From contig NZ_CP060782.1 in assembly GCF_014489515.1 (NCBI RefSeq), positions 434,001 to 498,000 on the forward strand: DNA of 64,000 nt. The letters run 5' to 3'. Below are positions 1-9,174 of the stretch, one piece after another (within the stretch, counting starts at the first letter, position 1; each line of letters begins with the position of its first letter). The notes under the pieces are model-generated. The model did not search any database. It saw nothing but the letters and a program-made list of their open reading frames with translations, and had not been told where the DNA came from. The stretch comes from Sphingomonas sediminicola. Lineage in GTDB: Bacteria; Pseudomonadota; Alphaproteobacteria; Sphingomonadales; Sphingomonadaceae. The translations under genes and the position numbers were made by a program.

Positions 1-174
1 AAGACCGTCTATCTGGCCGCTCCGCTTGTGAAGGCGAACCATGTGATCGACATTCGGAGTGACGAGGTAGCGGAACGGAGCGCCGGACCGGGTCTCCTCG
101 ATTCGGGAAAGCAACCGGTCGACCGAAAGGACATCGAAAGCGACGTCCAGAAAGTTCTCGCGGTCAGTAGGCAT
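1..174 (-). CDS. WecG/TagA/CpsF-family glycosyltransferase, N-terminal part only
   Basis: Only the first 58 codons are inside the window; the rest lies beyond position 1. Reading the minus strand from ATG at 174 gives an open frame containing the segment FRYLVTPNVDHMVRLHK (residues 34-50). This resembles the N-terminal 'TpN.dh...l' motif of WecG/TagA/CpsF enzymes, which add the second sugar (typically ManNAc or Glc) to a lipid-linked intermediate. The ATG overlaps the last 11 bases of the upstream glycosylphosphotransferase gene, so the two are translationally coupled and probably act in sequence on the same undecaprenyl carrier. The family call rests on one motif plus context. Confidence 0.72.
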   Translation of the reverse strand, partial: MPTDRENFLDVAFDVLSVDRLLSRIEETRSGAPFRYLVTPNVDHMVRLHKRSGQIDGL

Positions 175-1654
175 CGCGGTCGAAAAGCACCGCGCGAACG
201 GTCGCAATCATGATCCAGAAGTCGAGACCCAGTGACCAGCGGTCAATATATTCCTTGTCCAGCTCGACCCTACGCTTCGCGCGCTCGACCGAACGGATTT
301 CGCCGCGAAGGCCCTTGACCTGAGCGAGGCCGGTGATGCCCGGCCGAACGCGGTGACGCCCCGCGTACCCGCGTACTGCATCCTGATAGTAGCGGTCCCC
401 GACCCGCATCTCGAGCGCATGAGGCCTCGGCCCCACGAGCGACATGTCGCCTCTAATGACGTTGATCAGCTGCGGTAGCTCGTCGACGCTCAGCTTGCGA
501 AGGATCCGGCCTACCGGAGTCACTCGCGGATCGTCGCGTGTCGTCGTCTCGCGCGCGCCGAGGTCCGACTGGTCCGCGAACATGGTTCGGAACTTGAGGA
601 CGTGGATGATCTCGTTGTTGAAGCCTACCCGCGGCTGCACGAACAGCACGGGGCCAGGGCTCGAGAGCCGAACTAGAAGTGCCGCGAGACCAATGATCGG
701 CGAAAGGAAGACGAGTGCAATCCCACCAAGGATAAGATCTTCGCCTCGCTTCACGAACTGGTTGATGTCGCGGAACGGCCGCTGCCACAGGTTCAGAACT
801 GGAAGCGATCCAAGGAGATGGACCCGATAATCCGGGGCGAGCTCGATCGCCTCCGGCGGTATTAAGGACACGTCGACCGAAACGGCGCTCAGTCCGTCTA
901 CGATTTCGTGCAGTCGCTTGGTCGGCAGGTTTGGAACGCTGATCAGTACCTGGTCGACTTCGCCTCGCCGCGCGAGCTCGGCCAGTTCCTTGTAGCCTCC
1001 GATTAACTTGAGATCGTCGAGCTTGCCGATCTTGGGCCTGTCGTCCGCGACTCCGACGAAGCGCAGGTGAGGCAGATCGAGCGCGCCCAGCAATTGGCGT
1101 ATCATTGCGATCGACTGAGGATCGGCGCCGTAGAAGGCGATGCGCTGCTCGATCGATCCACGCGCCGCCATGCGGGTGAGGCCGATCCTGATCAGCGGCC
1201 GGGACAATGCGAGGCAGAAGAGCAGCGAGACGAGATACAGCAGGCTGACACCGCGGGAATAATTGCCGATCATCCCGAACTGCCAGACGAGCGCCGACGC
1301 GAGGAGGCTGCTGACCGTCGCGTCGACGAGCGCGTCGCCTTCCTCATGCATCAGATTGACGAGCGTGCGGCGGTAGGCGCGCCTCGAGGAACGGATCAGC
1401 AGGAAGCTCGCCGAGAGGATGGCGAACGCAAAAACGTGCACCGAGTATATGAGCCGCTCGCCGACGAGGAGTTCGTAAGCGATGAGCGACATGGGGACGC
1501 TCAGGGCAAGGCATGCCAGGTCGCTCGCGAGGATGATCGGCCCGACGATGTTCGATGTGAAGCGCACTGGCCGCTTGCGCGAGTCAGTAGCCCGCGCATC
1601 GACTGCGGGATCAACTGGTTTCTGCACCACGATTGCGTCGTCAGCAGGTGGCAT
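164..1654 (-). CDS. Exopolysaccharide polyprenyl glycosylphosphotransferase (WbaP/WcaJ type)
   Basis: This 496-residue membrane enzyme should load the first sugar-1-phosphate onto undecaprenyl phosphate and so start the repeat unit. Hydrophobic segments fill about residues 36-150, followed by a Rossmann-like CoA-binding-type region. The catalytic bacterial sugar transferase domain spans about 300-496, with KFRTM near 355, LSVDELPQLINVIRGD near 388, GPRP near 408 and the RPGITGLAQVKG block. Length and order match the family. The ATG at 1654 shares its A with the stop codon of the TPR lipoprotein gene (TGATG), and its own end overlaps the next transferase, so all three form one operon. Sugar specificity (Glc or Gal) cannot be read from sequence. 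Confidence 0.95.
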   Translation of the reverse strand: MPPADDAIVVQKPVDPAVDARATDSRKRPVRFTSNIVGPIILASDLACLALSVPMSLIAYELLVGERLIYSVHVFAFAILSASFLLIRSSRRAYRRTLVNLMHEEGDALVDATVSSLLASALVWQFGMIGNYSRGVSLLYLVSLLFCLALSRPLIRIGLTRMAARGSIEQRIAFYGADPQSIAMIRQLLGALDLPHLRFVGVADDRPKIGKLDDLKLIGGYKELAELARRGEVDQVLISVPNLPTKRLHEIVDGLSAVSVDVSLIPPEAIELAPDYRVHLLGSLPVLNLWQRPFRDINQFVKRGEDLILGGIALVFLSPIIGLAALLVRLSSPGPVLFVQPRVGFNNEIIHVLKFRTMFADQSDLGARETTTRDDPRVTPVGRILRKLSVDELPQLINVIRGDMSLVGPRPHALEMRVGDRYYQDAVRGYAGRHRVRPGITGLAQVKGLRGEIRSVERAKRRVELDKEYIDRWSLGLDFWIMIATVRAVLFDRDAY

Positions 1655-3090
1655 CAGATGAATTCTCGCACCAGCTCCGCATCCTGTTGATGTCGGTATT
1701 CCTCATCCACCGCCTCGGCGGCGTCTGGTCCGTCGGACTTGGCGACATGCGCACGCAGTGCCTCGTAAAGGTCGCGGTTGGCGGGAATCTCATGAAACGC
1801 ATTCCAGAGTGTCCTGTCCAGCTGGCGGCTGTCACCAGCAGCAGCATAAGCACGCGCAAGCAAGAGACGATCGCGAGCCGACTTGGGCAGGACGCTTACT
1901 AGCCTTTGGGCATCGCTGATCGCCGCAATTGCCCTACCAGCTCTTATTTCGAGGTTAATTCGCGCGCGCAGCGCATAGACGTGATCGGGCTCCAGCTTCA
2001 GGATCGTGTCCAGCATCTGCTTTGCTTCAGCAGTGCGGCCGCCGATCGCCAGCGAGTCCGCGATGATCGCATTGGCGCTGGAGTTGGCTAGGCTGATCGG
2101 AAGGATGGGCCTGCCACCGGCCAGGTCGATGGCATCCTGAGGGCTGCCGACCTCATTGAAATAGCCCGCATAGGCCAGCCGCTGCTGCGGGCCGGCCGCC
2201 CTGCTGAATTGCCGCGCGGCGGCGAGTGCCTCCGGCGACCTCCAATGCTCCGCCCACAACCAAAGCACGGAATCCACTTGTTCGCCGGGCGCATCGGGCT
2301 TCAGGAAAGGCTGTGCCGCTCGCAGGGCGCCAGCGATATCCTTCGAACGAAGCCTTGCGTCCACGGCAGCCAGACCGGCATCCACATCCTTGGGATCCAG
2401 CTGTGCGACCCGGCTTGCCGCGGACGCCACCCCCGGCCAATTCTCGTAGCGTTCGTGGAGCGCCATGAGGGCCTTCAGGGAGCCAGCATCATCAGGGCGA
2501 ACGACAAGCTGCTTTTCTAGTAACGAGGCCGCTTCTTCATGCTTCCCGCGCGCCAGCAGGATGCGCGCCTTCAGCAACTTGGCGCCCGGTTCGAACGGGA
2601 GTGACCGGAGCAATGCGTCGGCCTGCCGATCCGCTTCGTCCAGGTTCTGGCGCCTTAGTGCCGCATAGCCGTGGGCGAGCTTGACCGCCGGTGCGTCGGC
2701 GGAAATGAGTTCAAGCTGCCGAGCCTGCTTCTCCGCCACGTCGATGTCGCCGCTGAGCAACGCCAACTGTGTCAAGTTTGCAAGGACCTGCGCGTTCGTG
2801 CGATCTAGTTCATGCGCCCGGGTGTAAGCATAATAGGCGTCGCCGAGCGACCCCAGTTCGACCTGGACCTTGCCGAGTTCCTCCCAATAAGCGGGCTCGT
2901 CGTCCTTGGCGGCTACGACCTCGAGCAATGCCCGTCGAGCCGCGAGCAGGTCTCCGGACGCAACTGCGGCCTGATATTCCTCAAAGCCCGCACGGGCTTT
3001 TGACTCTGATGAACTGCAGCCGGCGAGAGCTACCGAAAGCGCCGTGGCGGCAATGCAACAAGCCGCAAAAAACGGGCTTCGGACCTTCAT
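1654..3090 (-). CDS. TPR-repeat lipoprotein of the exopolysaccharide/exosortase locus
   Basis: A 478-residue protein with a lipoprotein signal (LAGC, Cys25), so it is probably anchored in a membrane facing the periplasm. Nearly the whole mature part is helical tetratricopeptide-like repeats, for example around residues 60-130 and 150-210. Exosortase/EPS loci often carry a TPR lipoprotein (PrsT in other systems, which is longer), and a scaffold role in polymer assembly is the likely function. It is the first gene of the minus-strand operon with the glycosylphosphotransferase. It is divergent from the OPX gene, so the roughly 100 bases between them must hold both promoters. Confidence 0.85.
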   Translation of the reverse strand: MKVRSPFFAACCIAATALSVALAGCSSSESKARAGFEEYQAAVASGDLLAARRALLEVVAAKDDEPAYWEELGKVQVELGSLGDAYYAYTRAHELDRTNAQVLANLTQLALLSGDIDVAEKQARQLELISADAPAVKLAHGYAALRRQNLDEADRQADALLRSLPFEPGAKLLKARILLARGKHEEAASLLEKQLVVRPDDAGSLKALMALHERYENWPGVASAASRVAQLDPKDVDAGLAAVDARLRSKDIAGALRAAQPFLKPDAPGEQVDSVLWLWAEHWRSPEALAAARQFSRAAGPQQRLAYAGYFNEVGSPQDAIDLAGGRPILPISLANSSANAIIADSLAIGGRTAEAKQMLDTILKLEPDHVYALRARINLEIRAGRAIAAISDAQRLVSVLPKSARDRLLLARAYAAAGDSRQLDRTLWNAFHEIPANRDLYEALRAHVAKSDGPDAAEAVDEEYRHQQDAELVREFI

Positions 3091-3190
3091 AATTTGTATA
3101 TACTACTCTGCGAGTTATCGTTTTGTAACCTAGCATGCTGAACGACGAGACGATCTCGCGTGTGCGCGCGGACTGGCGAAAGGAGCCTTG

Positions 3191-3802
3191 GTGCGTAAAG
3201 CCTTTGTCGCATTGATTGCTGGAATCCTCTTCCAGACTGTTCTGCTCCAACCGCTAGCCGCCCAAACGCGGCGGCCAGCGCCTGCCCAGGCCACGGCCGG
3301 GCCCGCGTATCGTATCAATCCCGGCGACGATATCGAGATCATGGTGTGGGGCGACGACCGTCTTCAACGGACCGTTCGCGTCCTTCCTGACGGCACGTTC
3401 GCTTTCCCCCTGGTTGGGCAGCTCGTCGCGGCGGGCCAGCTGCCTGCGGATCTGGAGCGGGTCATCTCGGCGGCTCTTCAGCCACAGTATCGTGGAGCGG
3501 TCCCCCAGGTGACCGTCAGCGTGAAGAACCCGAATGGTTACCAGTTCTCGATCGTGGGCAAGGTCAAGGCGCCGGGCACCTATACTCCTGGCCGCTACGT
3601 CAATGCGCTGGAGGCCGTTTCGATTGCGGGCGGGCCGACCGAATTCGCGTCGATGAGCAACATTTCCATCCTGCGCAAGTCGGGCACGCAATTGCAGACC
3701 ATTCGAGTTCGCTTGAGCAATGTCCTCAAAGGGGACACACAGGGTCTCACTGAAGCAGACATTCCGTTCATCCAGAGCGGAGATACATTGGTGGTGCCGT
3801 GA
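3191..3802 (+). CDS. Polysaccharide export protein, OPX family (Wza/GumB-like)
   Basis: About 203 residues. A signal peptide (about 1-25, ending LAAQ) leads into a Poly_export domain (about 40-115, starting YRINPGDDIEIMVWGDD) and an SLBB domain (about 120-180, FSIVGKVKAPGTYTPGRYVNALEAV cut by loops). It forms the periplasmic or outer-membrane polysaccharide conduit. GTG at 3191 is preferred over TTG at 3188 because AAGGAG at 3180-3185 lies five bases before the GTG. No lipobox Cys is seen, unlike classic Wza, and the protein is short. Such short OPX proteins need a separate outer-membrane barrel, which the next gene could supply. The stop overlaps the next ATG (TGATG). Confidence 0.95.
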   Translation: MRKAFVALIAGILFQTVLLQPLAAQTRRPAPAQATAGPAYRINPGDDIEIMVWGDDRLQRTVRVLPDGTFAFPLVGQLVAAGQLPADLERVISAALQPQYRGAVPQVTVSVKNPNGYQFSIVGKVKAPGTYTPGRYVNALEAVSIAGGPTEFASMSNISILRKSGTQLQTIRVRLSNVLKGDTQGLTEADIPFIQSGDTLVVP

Positions 3803-5048
3803 TGAATGCATTCCGCAAGCACTGTCTCGCCGCGACCGCAGGGGTCTTCGCAGTCTGGAGCGCTCCCGCGCTTGCCCAGGCGGCGGATCAGCCGACCGAG
3901 GGAGCGCAGCCACAGAGGTCGGCAAGCTACATCGATCTGACTGCGGGCCTCGGCTACTCGAGCAATCCGTTCCTGGAGTTCAACGGTGACGGATCTGCTT
4001 TCGGGCGGCTCGGAGCGCGCGGCGTACACGCCTGGTCTAGCGAGCGCGCTTCGACGAGCATTGCGGCGTTTGCCGAGGGCTCCACTTATTTCAACAAGTA
4101 TGATTTCAAGAGCATCTTCTCCGTCACCGGTGACACTCAATACAAAGCGAGCGAAACCATCCGGGTTTTCGCCTCCGGCGGTGTCAGCGGCGATCTTTCA
4201 GGCCAGCTGAGCAATCGCTTCCTGTACGTACCGCCCGTCCCGGAAGTGCCGGACGTAACACTGCCGCCTCCGCCAGTCACGGTGCAGGATCCCGATCTCT
4301 TCTCCTTCGCAGGACGTCAGTACCGTTTGTACGGACAGGGCGGTGCGGCAATCCGGACCGGTCCACGCACCAACATCACCCTTTCGGGGGCGCATCGCGG
4401 GTTTGGTTCACCGGCGATTTTCTCAACGATTATACGACCGTCTTCGTCAACGGCGCCTACAATCACCAATTGTCGGAGCGAACTTCTATTGGGTTCAGCG
4501 TCGGAGCCGACCGCACCAATTATGACAATTCAAGCGACCATTCGACGATCATCAGCCCGAGGCTGACGCTGAGCACGCGGCTCAGCGAGTATTGGGACAT
4601 CCAAGGTGGCATCGGGGTCAGCTTCTCGAGGTTCCAACGCGACGGCGAAAGCGATCATTCCGCGTCGCTCGTGTTCGACGGATCGATTTGTCACAGCTCG
4701 GAAACGGAACGGCTGTGTGGGCGAATTGCGCGGAGCTCGCAGAGTCTCTCACGCGCGGCGCTCTCGAACAGTTCGTCGGTCAACGTAGATTGGTACAAGA
4801 GGCTCGACGACAAGCAGACCGTCCAGCTGTCGACCGGGGTCACTCGATACGTCACCGACGATCAGCTTACGAGCAACTTCAAGTCGCATTATTTCCGCAT
4901 CGCGGCGAGCTACAGCCGCAAGATCAATGGCCGCCTTTCCGGAGGAGCAGACGTGAGCGGGCGCTGGCTTCGCCAGAATGGTCCCGATCCTGATGGCGAC
5001 CTGACCGGTTCGCTGTTCCTCCGCTATCGTCTCGGAGATCTTGGATGA
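3802..5048 (+). CDS. Outer-membrane beta-barrel protein of the EPS locus (one-base frameshift in this sequence)
   Basis: The signal peptide (about 1-28, ending ALAQA) is followed by repeated short amphipathic strands with alternating aromatic residues, typical of the roughly 400-residue beta-barrel proteins beside exosortase and OPX genes. The reading frame changes at a run of five G at 4386-4390. Before it, the frame reads ...TNITLSG; after it, ASRVWFTGDFLNDY continues to 5048 in another frame. Adding one G restores a single 415-residue protein with no stop. A proline-rich loop (residues about 143-160) sits between strands. The stop overlaps the Wzz start (ATGA). It could be the outer-membrane pore partner of the preceding OPX protein. 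Confidence 0.8.
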
Positions 5049-6469
5049 TCGAGCCCGGAACGCTCGAGCGGGCGGAAGGCGGCGGCGCCTGGCTGATCAA
5101 CCACATGCCGGCCATTCTCTGGCAGCGGCGGATGTACGTGATCGTGCCGTTCATCGTCGTGTTCCTCGTCGGCCTGATCACGGCCTTCATGCTTCCTACG
5201 CTCTATCGGTCGTCGGCGACGCTGCTTGTGGAGTCCCAGGATCTTTCGACGGATATCGTCGAAGCTCCGGGCGCTGGTGAGATTGAGAAGCGCATCGCGA
5301 AGATTCGCGAACAGGTCCTTAGCCGCGGCGACCTCATCAGCCTGATCGAGCAGAACGATCTCTATCCGTCCGAGCGGCGAACGAAGCCAATGTCCTATGT
5401 CGTCGACAAGATGCGGAAGGCGACGACGGTCGGAGCATTGGCAGGCGACATTGGACAGAGCGGGACGAGCAAGGAAAGCACCATCGCGATCACGATGAGC
5501 TACGACTACCCGGATCCGGGCAAGTCCCAGGCCGTGATGCAATCCTATGTGACCCAGTTCCTGAAAATGGACAGCGACGAGGTGGAGGATCAGGCCAACC
5601 TGACTGTCCGCTTCCTTCAGGAACAGGCTGGCAGGCTGCAGACCCAGATCCAGCAGATTGAACGGCAGATCACTGCGCTGAAGACGACGAATGGCGTCGT
5701 CCTTTCGGGCGCCGGCGCGCCGGTCTTCATGGATACGGGAAGCTACACGGCGCAGATCACCAGCCTTGAAAACGAGAACCGGCAATTGGTTCGCCAAAGC
5801 AAGACTGGCGGATCGGATTCTCAATTGGCGCAGGCGGAGGCCGCGCTCGCAGTCGCGCAGTCGACCTACAGCGACTCTCACCCGGACGTCATCGCGGCGC
5901 GAGAGCGTGTCGAAATCCTGAGGCAGGCGGCGCGGAACAGTGGCTCCACGTCGAACTCGATCGTCCAGGACCAGATCCAGGCCAATAATGCGGCGATCGC
6001 GCAGCTTCGGGCCGCTCGCGATGCGCTGGTCAATCGGGCCAATGTGGCCGCGGCGGGCCAGGCAAGAGCGCCCGCGATCATGGAACGAGCGTCCCAGCTC
6101 GAGAACCAGGCCAATGCGCTTCGCGAGCAGTACAAGACTGTCGCCGGCAATTTGATGAGGGCTCAGGGTGGTGCGCGTCTCGCCAACGAGCAGCGTGCGG
6201 AGCGCCTGTCGCTTGTCGAGCCCCCGAACCTGCCGGATCGCCCGCAGTGGCCAAATCGACCGCTGGTAATTGGAGCTGGTGCGGCAGCCGGGCTGGCGCT
6301 CGGACTAATACTCGCGCTGCTCATAGAATTGCTCAACCGGCCGATGCGGAGCCCGGCCCAGGTTCAGTCCATGGGGCTTCCGATCCTCGGCGTGGTACCA
6401 ATTCTTCAGACCCGGCCGAGTAAGAAGCGCTTCGGACTATTCAGGAAGCGTGAGGCTCGCTTTGCATAA
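5045..6469 (+). CDS. Chain-length determinant / Wzz-GumC family protein
   Basis: This 474-residue inner-membrane protein has the family architecture: a first membrane helix near residues 30-52, a long periplasmic coiled coil (about 170-400, rich in Gln, Glu and Ala) and a second helix near 415-440 preceded by the proline-rich PNLPDRPQWPNRP. It ends in a short basic tail without a kinase domain, so the ATPase is supplied by the next gene. It controls polymer length and links the polymerisation site to the export channel. It overlaps the beta-barrel gene by four bases (ATGA at 5045), consistent with one OPX-barrel-Wzz-kinase operon. Confidence 0.93.
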   Translation: MIEPGTLERAEGGGAWLINHMPAILWQRRMYVIVPFIVVFLVGLITAFMLPTLYRSSATLLVESQDLSTDIVEAPGAGEIEKRIAKIREQVLSRGDLISLIEQNDLYPSERRTKPMSYVVDKMRKATTVGALAGDIGQSGTSKESTIAITMSYDYPDPGKSQAVMQSYVTQFLKMDSDEVEDQANLTVRFLQEQAGRLQTQIQQIERQITALKTTNGVVLSGAGAPVFMDTGSYTAQITSLENENRQLVRQSKTGGSDSQLAQAEAALAVAQSTYSDSHPDVIAARERVEILRQAARNSGSTSNSIVQDQIQANNAAIAQLRAARDALVNRANVAAAGQARAPAIMERASQLENQANALREQYKTVAGNLMRAQGGARLANEQRAERLSLVEPPNLPDRPQWPNRPLVIGAGAAAGLALGLILALLIELLNRPMRSPAQVQSMGLPILGVVPILQTRPSKKRFGLFRKREARFA

Positions 6470-6500
6470 TCCGTTCCACGAGACTGCTGGAGTGTCTTCC

Positions 6501-7301
6501 GTGAGCGCTGAGCCAGCAACGACTCTGTCCGTAATCCCGATCCCGGGCCGCGAAGGCGCCGTGGAAGTGCCGTGGGATGGTGAAACTGCGCGGGCGCGCG
6601 GAGTGTTCGGTTTCGACAGTATGGATACCCGTTCGCGGAGCTTCAATCTGATCAGGGCGCGGCTGCTAGAAATGAACATGAAGCGCGGCTGGCGGATGAT
6701 CGGCGTCGTATCCGCGACCCCGAACGTCGGAAAATCGTTCATTTCCGCCAATGTTTCCGCATCGCTCAGCCGCGATCCGCGGTTCCGGACCTACGTGGTC
6801 GACCTCGATCTTCGCAGAGGCTCGCTCAGCGATTTCTTCGGCCTCGCGCCGGAAAGCGGACTTCGCGACTATCTGCAAGGTACGCCCGGCGTGGACGCGC
6901 CGGCGGTTTATCACCTCGAGGGCGAACGGCTGCTGATCATGCCGACCATGGCAGGGAAGATTCATTCGGCCGAGTTGCTGGCGGGCGAGCGTGCACAGAC
7001 GCTACTTCGATCGATGCGGGTTTCCGACGAGAAGAACCTCTTCATCGTCGATCTTCCGCCAGTGTTCGCGAATGACGATGCATCGACGGCCATGGGCCGT
7101 CTCGACGCATACATTGTTGTCGCTGAGGAAGGTAAAACAAAGCAGCGCGAAATCCAGGACGCGGTGAACCTGCTGGGCGACGCGCGTCTAGCTGGCGTGA
7201 TCCTGAACAAGTACCGCGGTGGTGTTGTGAGCGAAGGCTATGGCGTCGACGATTATTACGCGGCCGGGTACGGCCAGGCGGAAGCCAAGCCTAAGAGCTA
7301 G
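6501..7301 (+). CDS. BY-kinase-like / CpsD-CapB family ATPase for EPS chain-length control
   Basis: A P-loop protein of about 266 residues. It has a Walker A variant SATPNVGKSF, a Walker A' VVDLDLRRGS, a Walker B LFIVDLPPVF, and a C-terminal tyrosine cluster (GYGVDDYYAAGYG), the autophosphorylation site in bacterial tyrosine kinases. It should act with the cytoplasmic ends of the Wzz protein. The frame is open from GTG 6450, overlapping wzz. GTG 6501 is preferred because GGAG at 6489-6492 is eight bases ahead, whereas AGGAAG is only one base from 6450. The P-loop is unusual (SATPNVGKS rather than GxxxGKS), so kinase activity is inferred rather than certain. Confidence 0.88.
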   Translation: MSAEPATTLSVIPIPGREGAVEVPWDGETARARGVFGFDSMDTRSRSFNLIRARLLEMNMKRGWRMIGVVSATPNVGKSFISANVSASLSRDPRFRTYVVDLDLRRGSLSDFFGLAPESGLRDYLQGTPGVDAPAVYHLEGERLLIMPTMAGKIHSAELLAGERAQTLLRSMRVSDEKNLFIVDLPPVFANDDASTAMGRLDAYIVVAEEGKTKQREIQDAVNLLGDARLAGVILNKYRGGVVSEGYGVDDYYAAGYGQAEAKPKS

Positions 7302-7317
7302 AAGCGGCTCCTGACCC

Positions 7318-8133
7318 TTATTTGGTGGGTGGAGCGAAGCCCTGCTTATATTCGATCTTGGCTGATTGACGGATCGTCTTCAGGCGGTTCTGCATCAGCT
7401 TTGCCGCCTGTTCCCGACGCATTGTAGCGACCGCGACCGACTTGGCCTGTTCGCCGGTAATCGGCGCAGCCTCGCGCGAAACGACTACGCTCGCGACGCC
7501 CAAATTGCCCACCGGAATGATGAAGGGTTCGGTACCTGCCGCCGTTGCAAGCTGGCCGAACAGATTGGGCGGGATGATTGCCGTGTCGAGCCGGTTCTTC
7601 TGGCGGACGAACGTAATGCCCGCGCCAGTGAGGACTGCGGCGATATCATCGAGCGTCTTCGACTGATCCAGCTTGGCTCTCACGGCCGGGTCGGTCGGCA
7701 TCTGGAAGCGCAGCTGCTCAAGGTTCCACTGCTCGCGGTTTGCGAACATTTGCGGTCTGCTCGCCTCGAACTTCTGGATTTCCTCGTCTGATGGAAGTTG
7801 CGCCGTGTCGATCTGCCGCGTTGCGAGCATGCTGATCAGAAGATCTTCAGTGAGCTTGCGCTGCCGGTTGAGAAATTCCGGTGTCTTGTCGACGCCGTCG
7901 GTCTTTGCCTGCTGCGCAAGAAGCCGGCGATCGATCATCGCCTGCAGGACGCGTGAGCGCATCGCGTTCTTATCGGCGCCAACGGGAGTATTCGCACCGG
8001 TCAACTCAGAGTTGAGCTCGGCCGCGGTTATTTCCTCGCCATTGACGATCGCAACCGTTTGACCTTCCGCCTTCTTGTTGCAGGCGGACAAGGCCAGAGC
8101 CAATCCAACGCCAATTAGTATCGTCGAACGCAC
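7318..8133 (-). CDS. EpsD-family peptidyl-prolyl cis-trans isomerase, lipoprotein
   Basis: About 271 residues from GTG 8133, with a lipoprotein signal ending LSAC (Cys18). The body has a SurA-like N-terminal region (VNGEEITAAELNSEL, then a helical segment with RRLLAQQAK) and a parvulin-type PPIase region, matching the EpsD family found in exopolysaccharide/exosortase loci. The frame stays open to an ATG at 8175 and further. GTG 8133 puts the signal peptide at the terminus and has a purine-rich stretch (GGTGGGGG) just upstream. Likely a periplasmic chaperone for export proteins. It converges with the BY-kinase gene, leaving 16 bases between stops. Confidence 0.85.
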   Translation of the reverse strand: MRSTILIGVGLALALSACNKKAEGQTVAIVNGEEITAAELNSELTGANTPVGADKNAMRSRVLQAMIDRRLLAQQAKTDGVDKTPEFLNRQRKLTEDLLISMLATRQIDTAQLPSDEEIQKFEASRPQMFANREQWNLEQLRFQMPTDPAVRAKLDQSKTLDDIAAVLTGAGITFVRQKNRLDTAIIPPNLFGQLATAAGTEPFIIPVGNLGVASVVVSREAAPITGEQAKSVAVATMRREQAAKLMQNRLKTIRQSAKIEYKQGFAPPTK

Positions 8134-8223
8134 GCTAAGCCCCCACCATTTGAAAATCGCGTGGTATAAGGTCATAGCATGGAGGAATCGCCCATGCCAC
8201 AGGCCATTAGGGTGAGGGGGGAC

Positions 8224-8481
8224 ATGGAAACCGTCTACGACTGGGTCACAGTTGGAATCTTCGCCGGGCTTGTAGTTCTCTTCATGCAGCGTTCGACTTC
8301 CGACGAAGTGCAGCATGAAAATGACTCGCTACTGCTTTATCTGGGTGCCGGGCTTGGATGCGCGGTTGCCAATTATATCGGCAACAAGGGACTGCATTTC
8401 ATTGCAATTCCGCTCATTCTCGCGACGCTCGGCTTCATCATCTACTACCTGAGGCCGTTCAAAACCTGGCCGAAGAGATGA
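8224..8481 (+). CDS. Small membrane protein, probable XrtV sorting-system accessory protein
   Basis: An 85-residue protein with about three hydrophobic segments: residues 5-22 (YDWVTVGIFAGLVVLFMQ), 34-50 and 56-77. A charged loop (STSDEVQHEND) sits between the first two. The ATG at 8224 is chosen over ATG 8179 because the stretch GGTGAGGGGG lies directly upstream. It sits between the EpsD-like gene and epsI and is divergent from the former. I recall a small accessory protein annotated with exosortase V in sphingomonads, and size, topology and place fit. That assignment is from memory and context, not from a decisive motif. Confidence 0.65.
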   Translation: METVYDWVTVGIFAGLVVLFMQRSTSDEVQHENDSLLLYLGAGLGCAVANYIGNKGLHFIAIPLILATLGFIIYYLRPFKTWPKR

Positions 8482-8484
8482 CGC

Positions 8485-9174
8485 TCAGGCGATGAATACG
8501 CGCCGCACCTGCGGCGAGACTGAATTCATCAGCGACAGGATAAACTCATCCATCGACGCAAGTGCACGCGCCTTGTCGTTTCCGAAGGTCGATACGCGAA
8601 CCATGATTGCGTCCGGTATGATCCGGCGCAGATTGTCCATTGCAACCACCATCCGCTGCTCTCGCCAGCTTTTCGGGAGGCGATCCCCGATGCGGGTCCA
8701 GTAGACCAGTTGCTCGGTTCGCGAGTCACTCGTCGCAGACATGCTAAGGGTCGGAAGGGCGCCCCAGGGCAATCCAACGACATGCGGCTCGATCGCCGAC
8801 AATTGGTACCCGCCGGCCGTGTAACAAATCTCGGGGCGATGGATTTGCAGAATGCCGGTCTGCGTGGCGCTTTGCGCGACGAGGAGCATGATCGGCGGAC
8901 CGCTTCCATCCGAGTAAACGCGTGTGACGAGTTGGCTGTAAAGCGCGCGGATCATCTGGTCCTCGGGAGGGACCACCAGGCCGCTACTGGAAACATAGTT
9001 CCAGCGTCCGATCTTATCCGGGATGACGCTTTCGAGCTTCTGCTTGCCGAGATAATCCAGATTCTTGTTGGGCAATCTCGCCGCCGCCACGCCCGCGACC
9101 GATGCGAAAGCGAGCCCAAGGCCGAACTTGCGCCTTGTCATCATTCGCTCGGGCCGTCCGATATCGTCGCTCAT
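8485..9174 (-). CDS. epsI: Exosortase-associated protein EpsI
   Basis: A 229-residue protein with a membrane or twin-arginine-like N-terminus (MMTRRKFGLGLAFASVAG) and the EpsI hallmark HRPEICYTAGGY with His112 and Cys117, followed by a short beta-rich domain. EpsI proteins accompany exosortases, either fused or as the next gene. Their role is not settled, but they are needed for EPS in Methylobacillus. The ATG overlaps the exosortase stop (ATGA at 9171-9174), so the two are translationally coupled. The stop lies three bases from the end of the opposite-strand accessory gene. Confidence 0.9.
   Translation of the reverse strand: MSDDIGRPERMMTRRKFGLGLAFASVAGVAAARLPNKNLDYLGKQKLESVIPDKIGRWNYVSSSGLVVPPEDQMIRALYSQLVTRVYSDGSGPPIMLLVAQSATQTGILQIHRPEICYTAGGYQLSAIEPHVVGLPWGALPTLSMSATSDSRTEQLVYWTRIGDRLPKSWREQRMVVAMDNLRRIIPDAIMVRVSTFGNDKARALASMDEFILSLMNSVSPQVRRVFIA

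Noticed and set aside
28-213. 61-codon plus-strand frame at the window start
   Set aside because: Antisense to the WecG-type gene, whose minus-strand frame carries a recognisable family motif.
4386-4390. Phase variation by slippage in the G run of the beta-barrel gene
   Set aside because: The run is only five long, and the same one-base loss occurs in more than twenty other genes, including housekeeping ones; sequence error is simpler.
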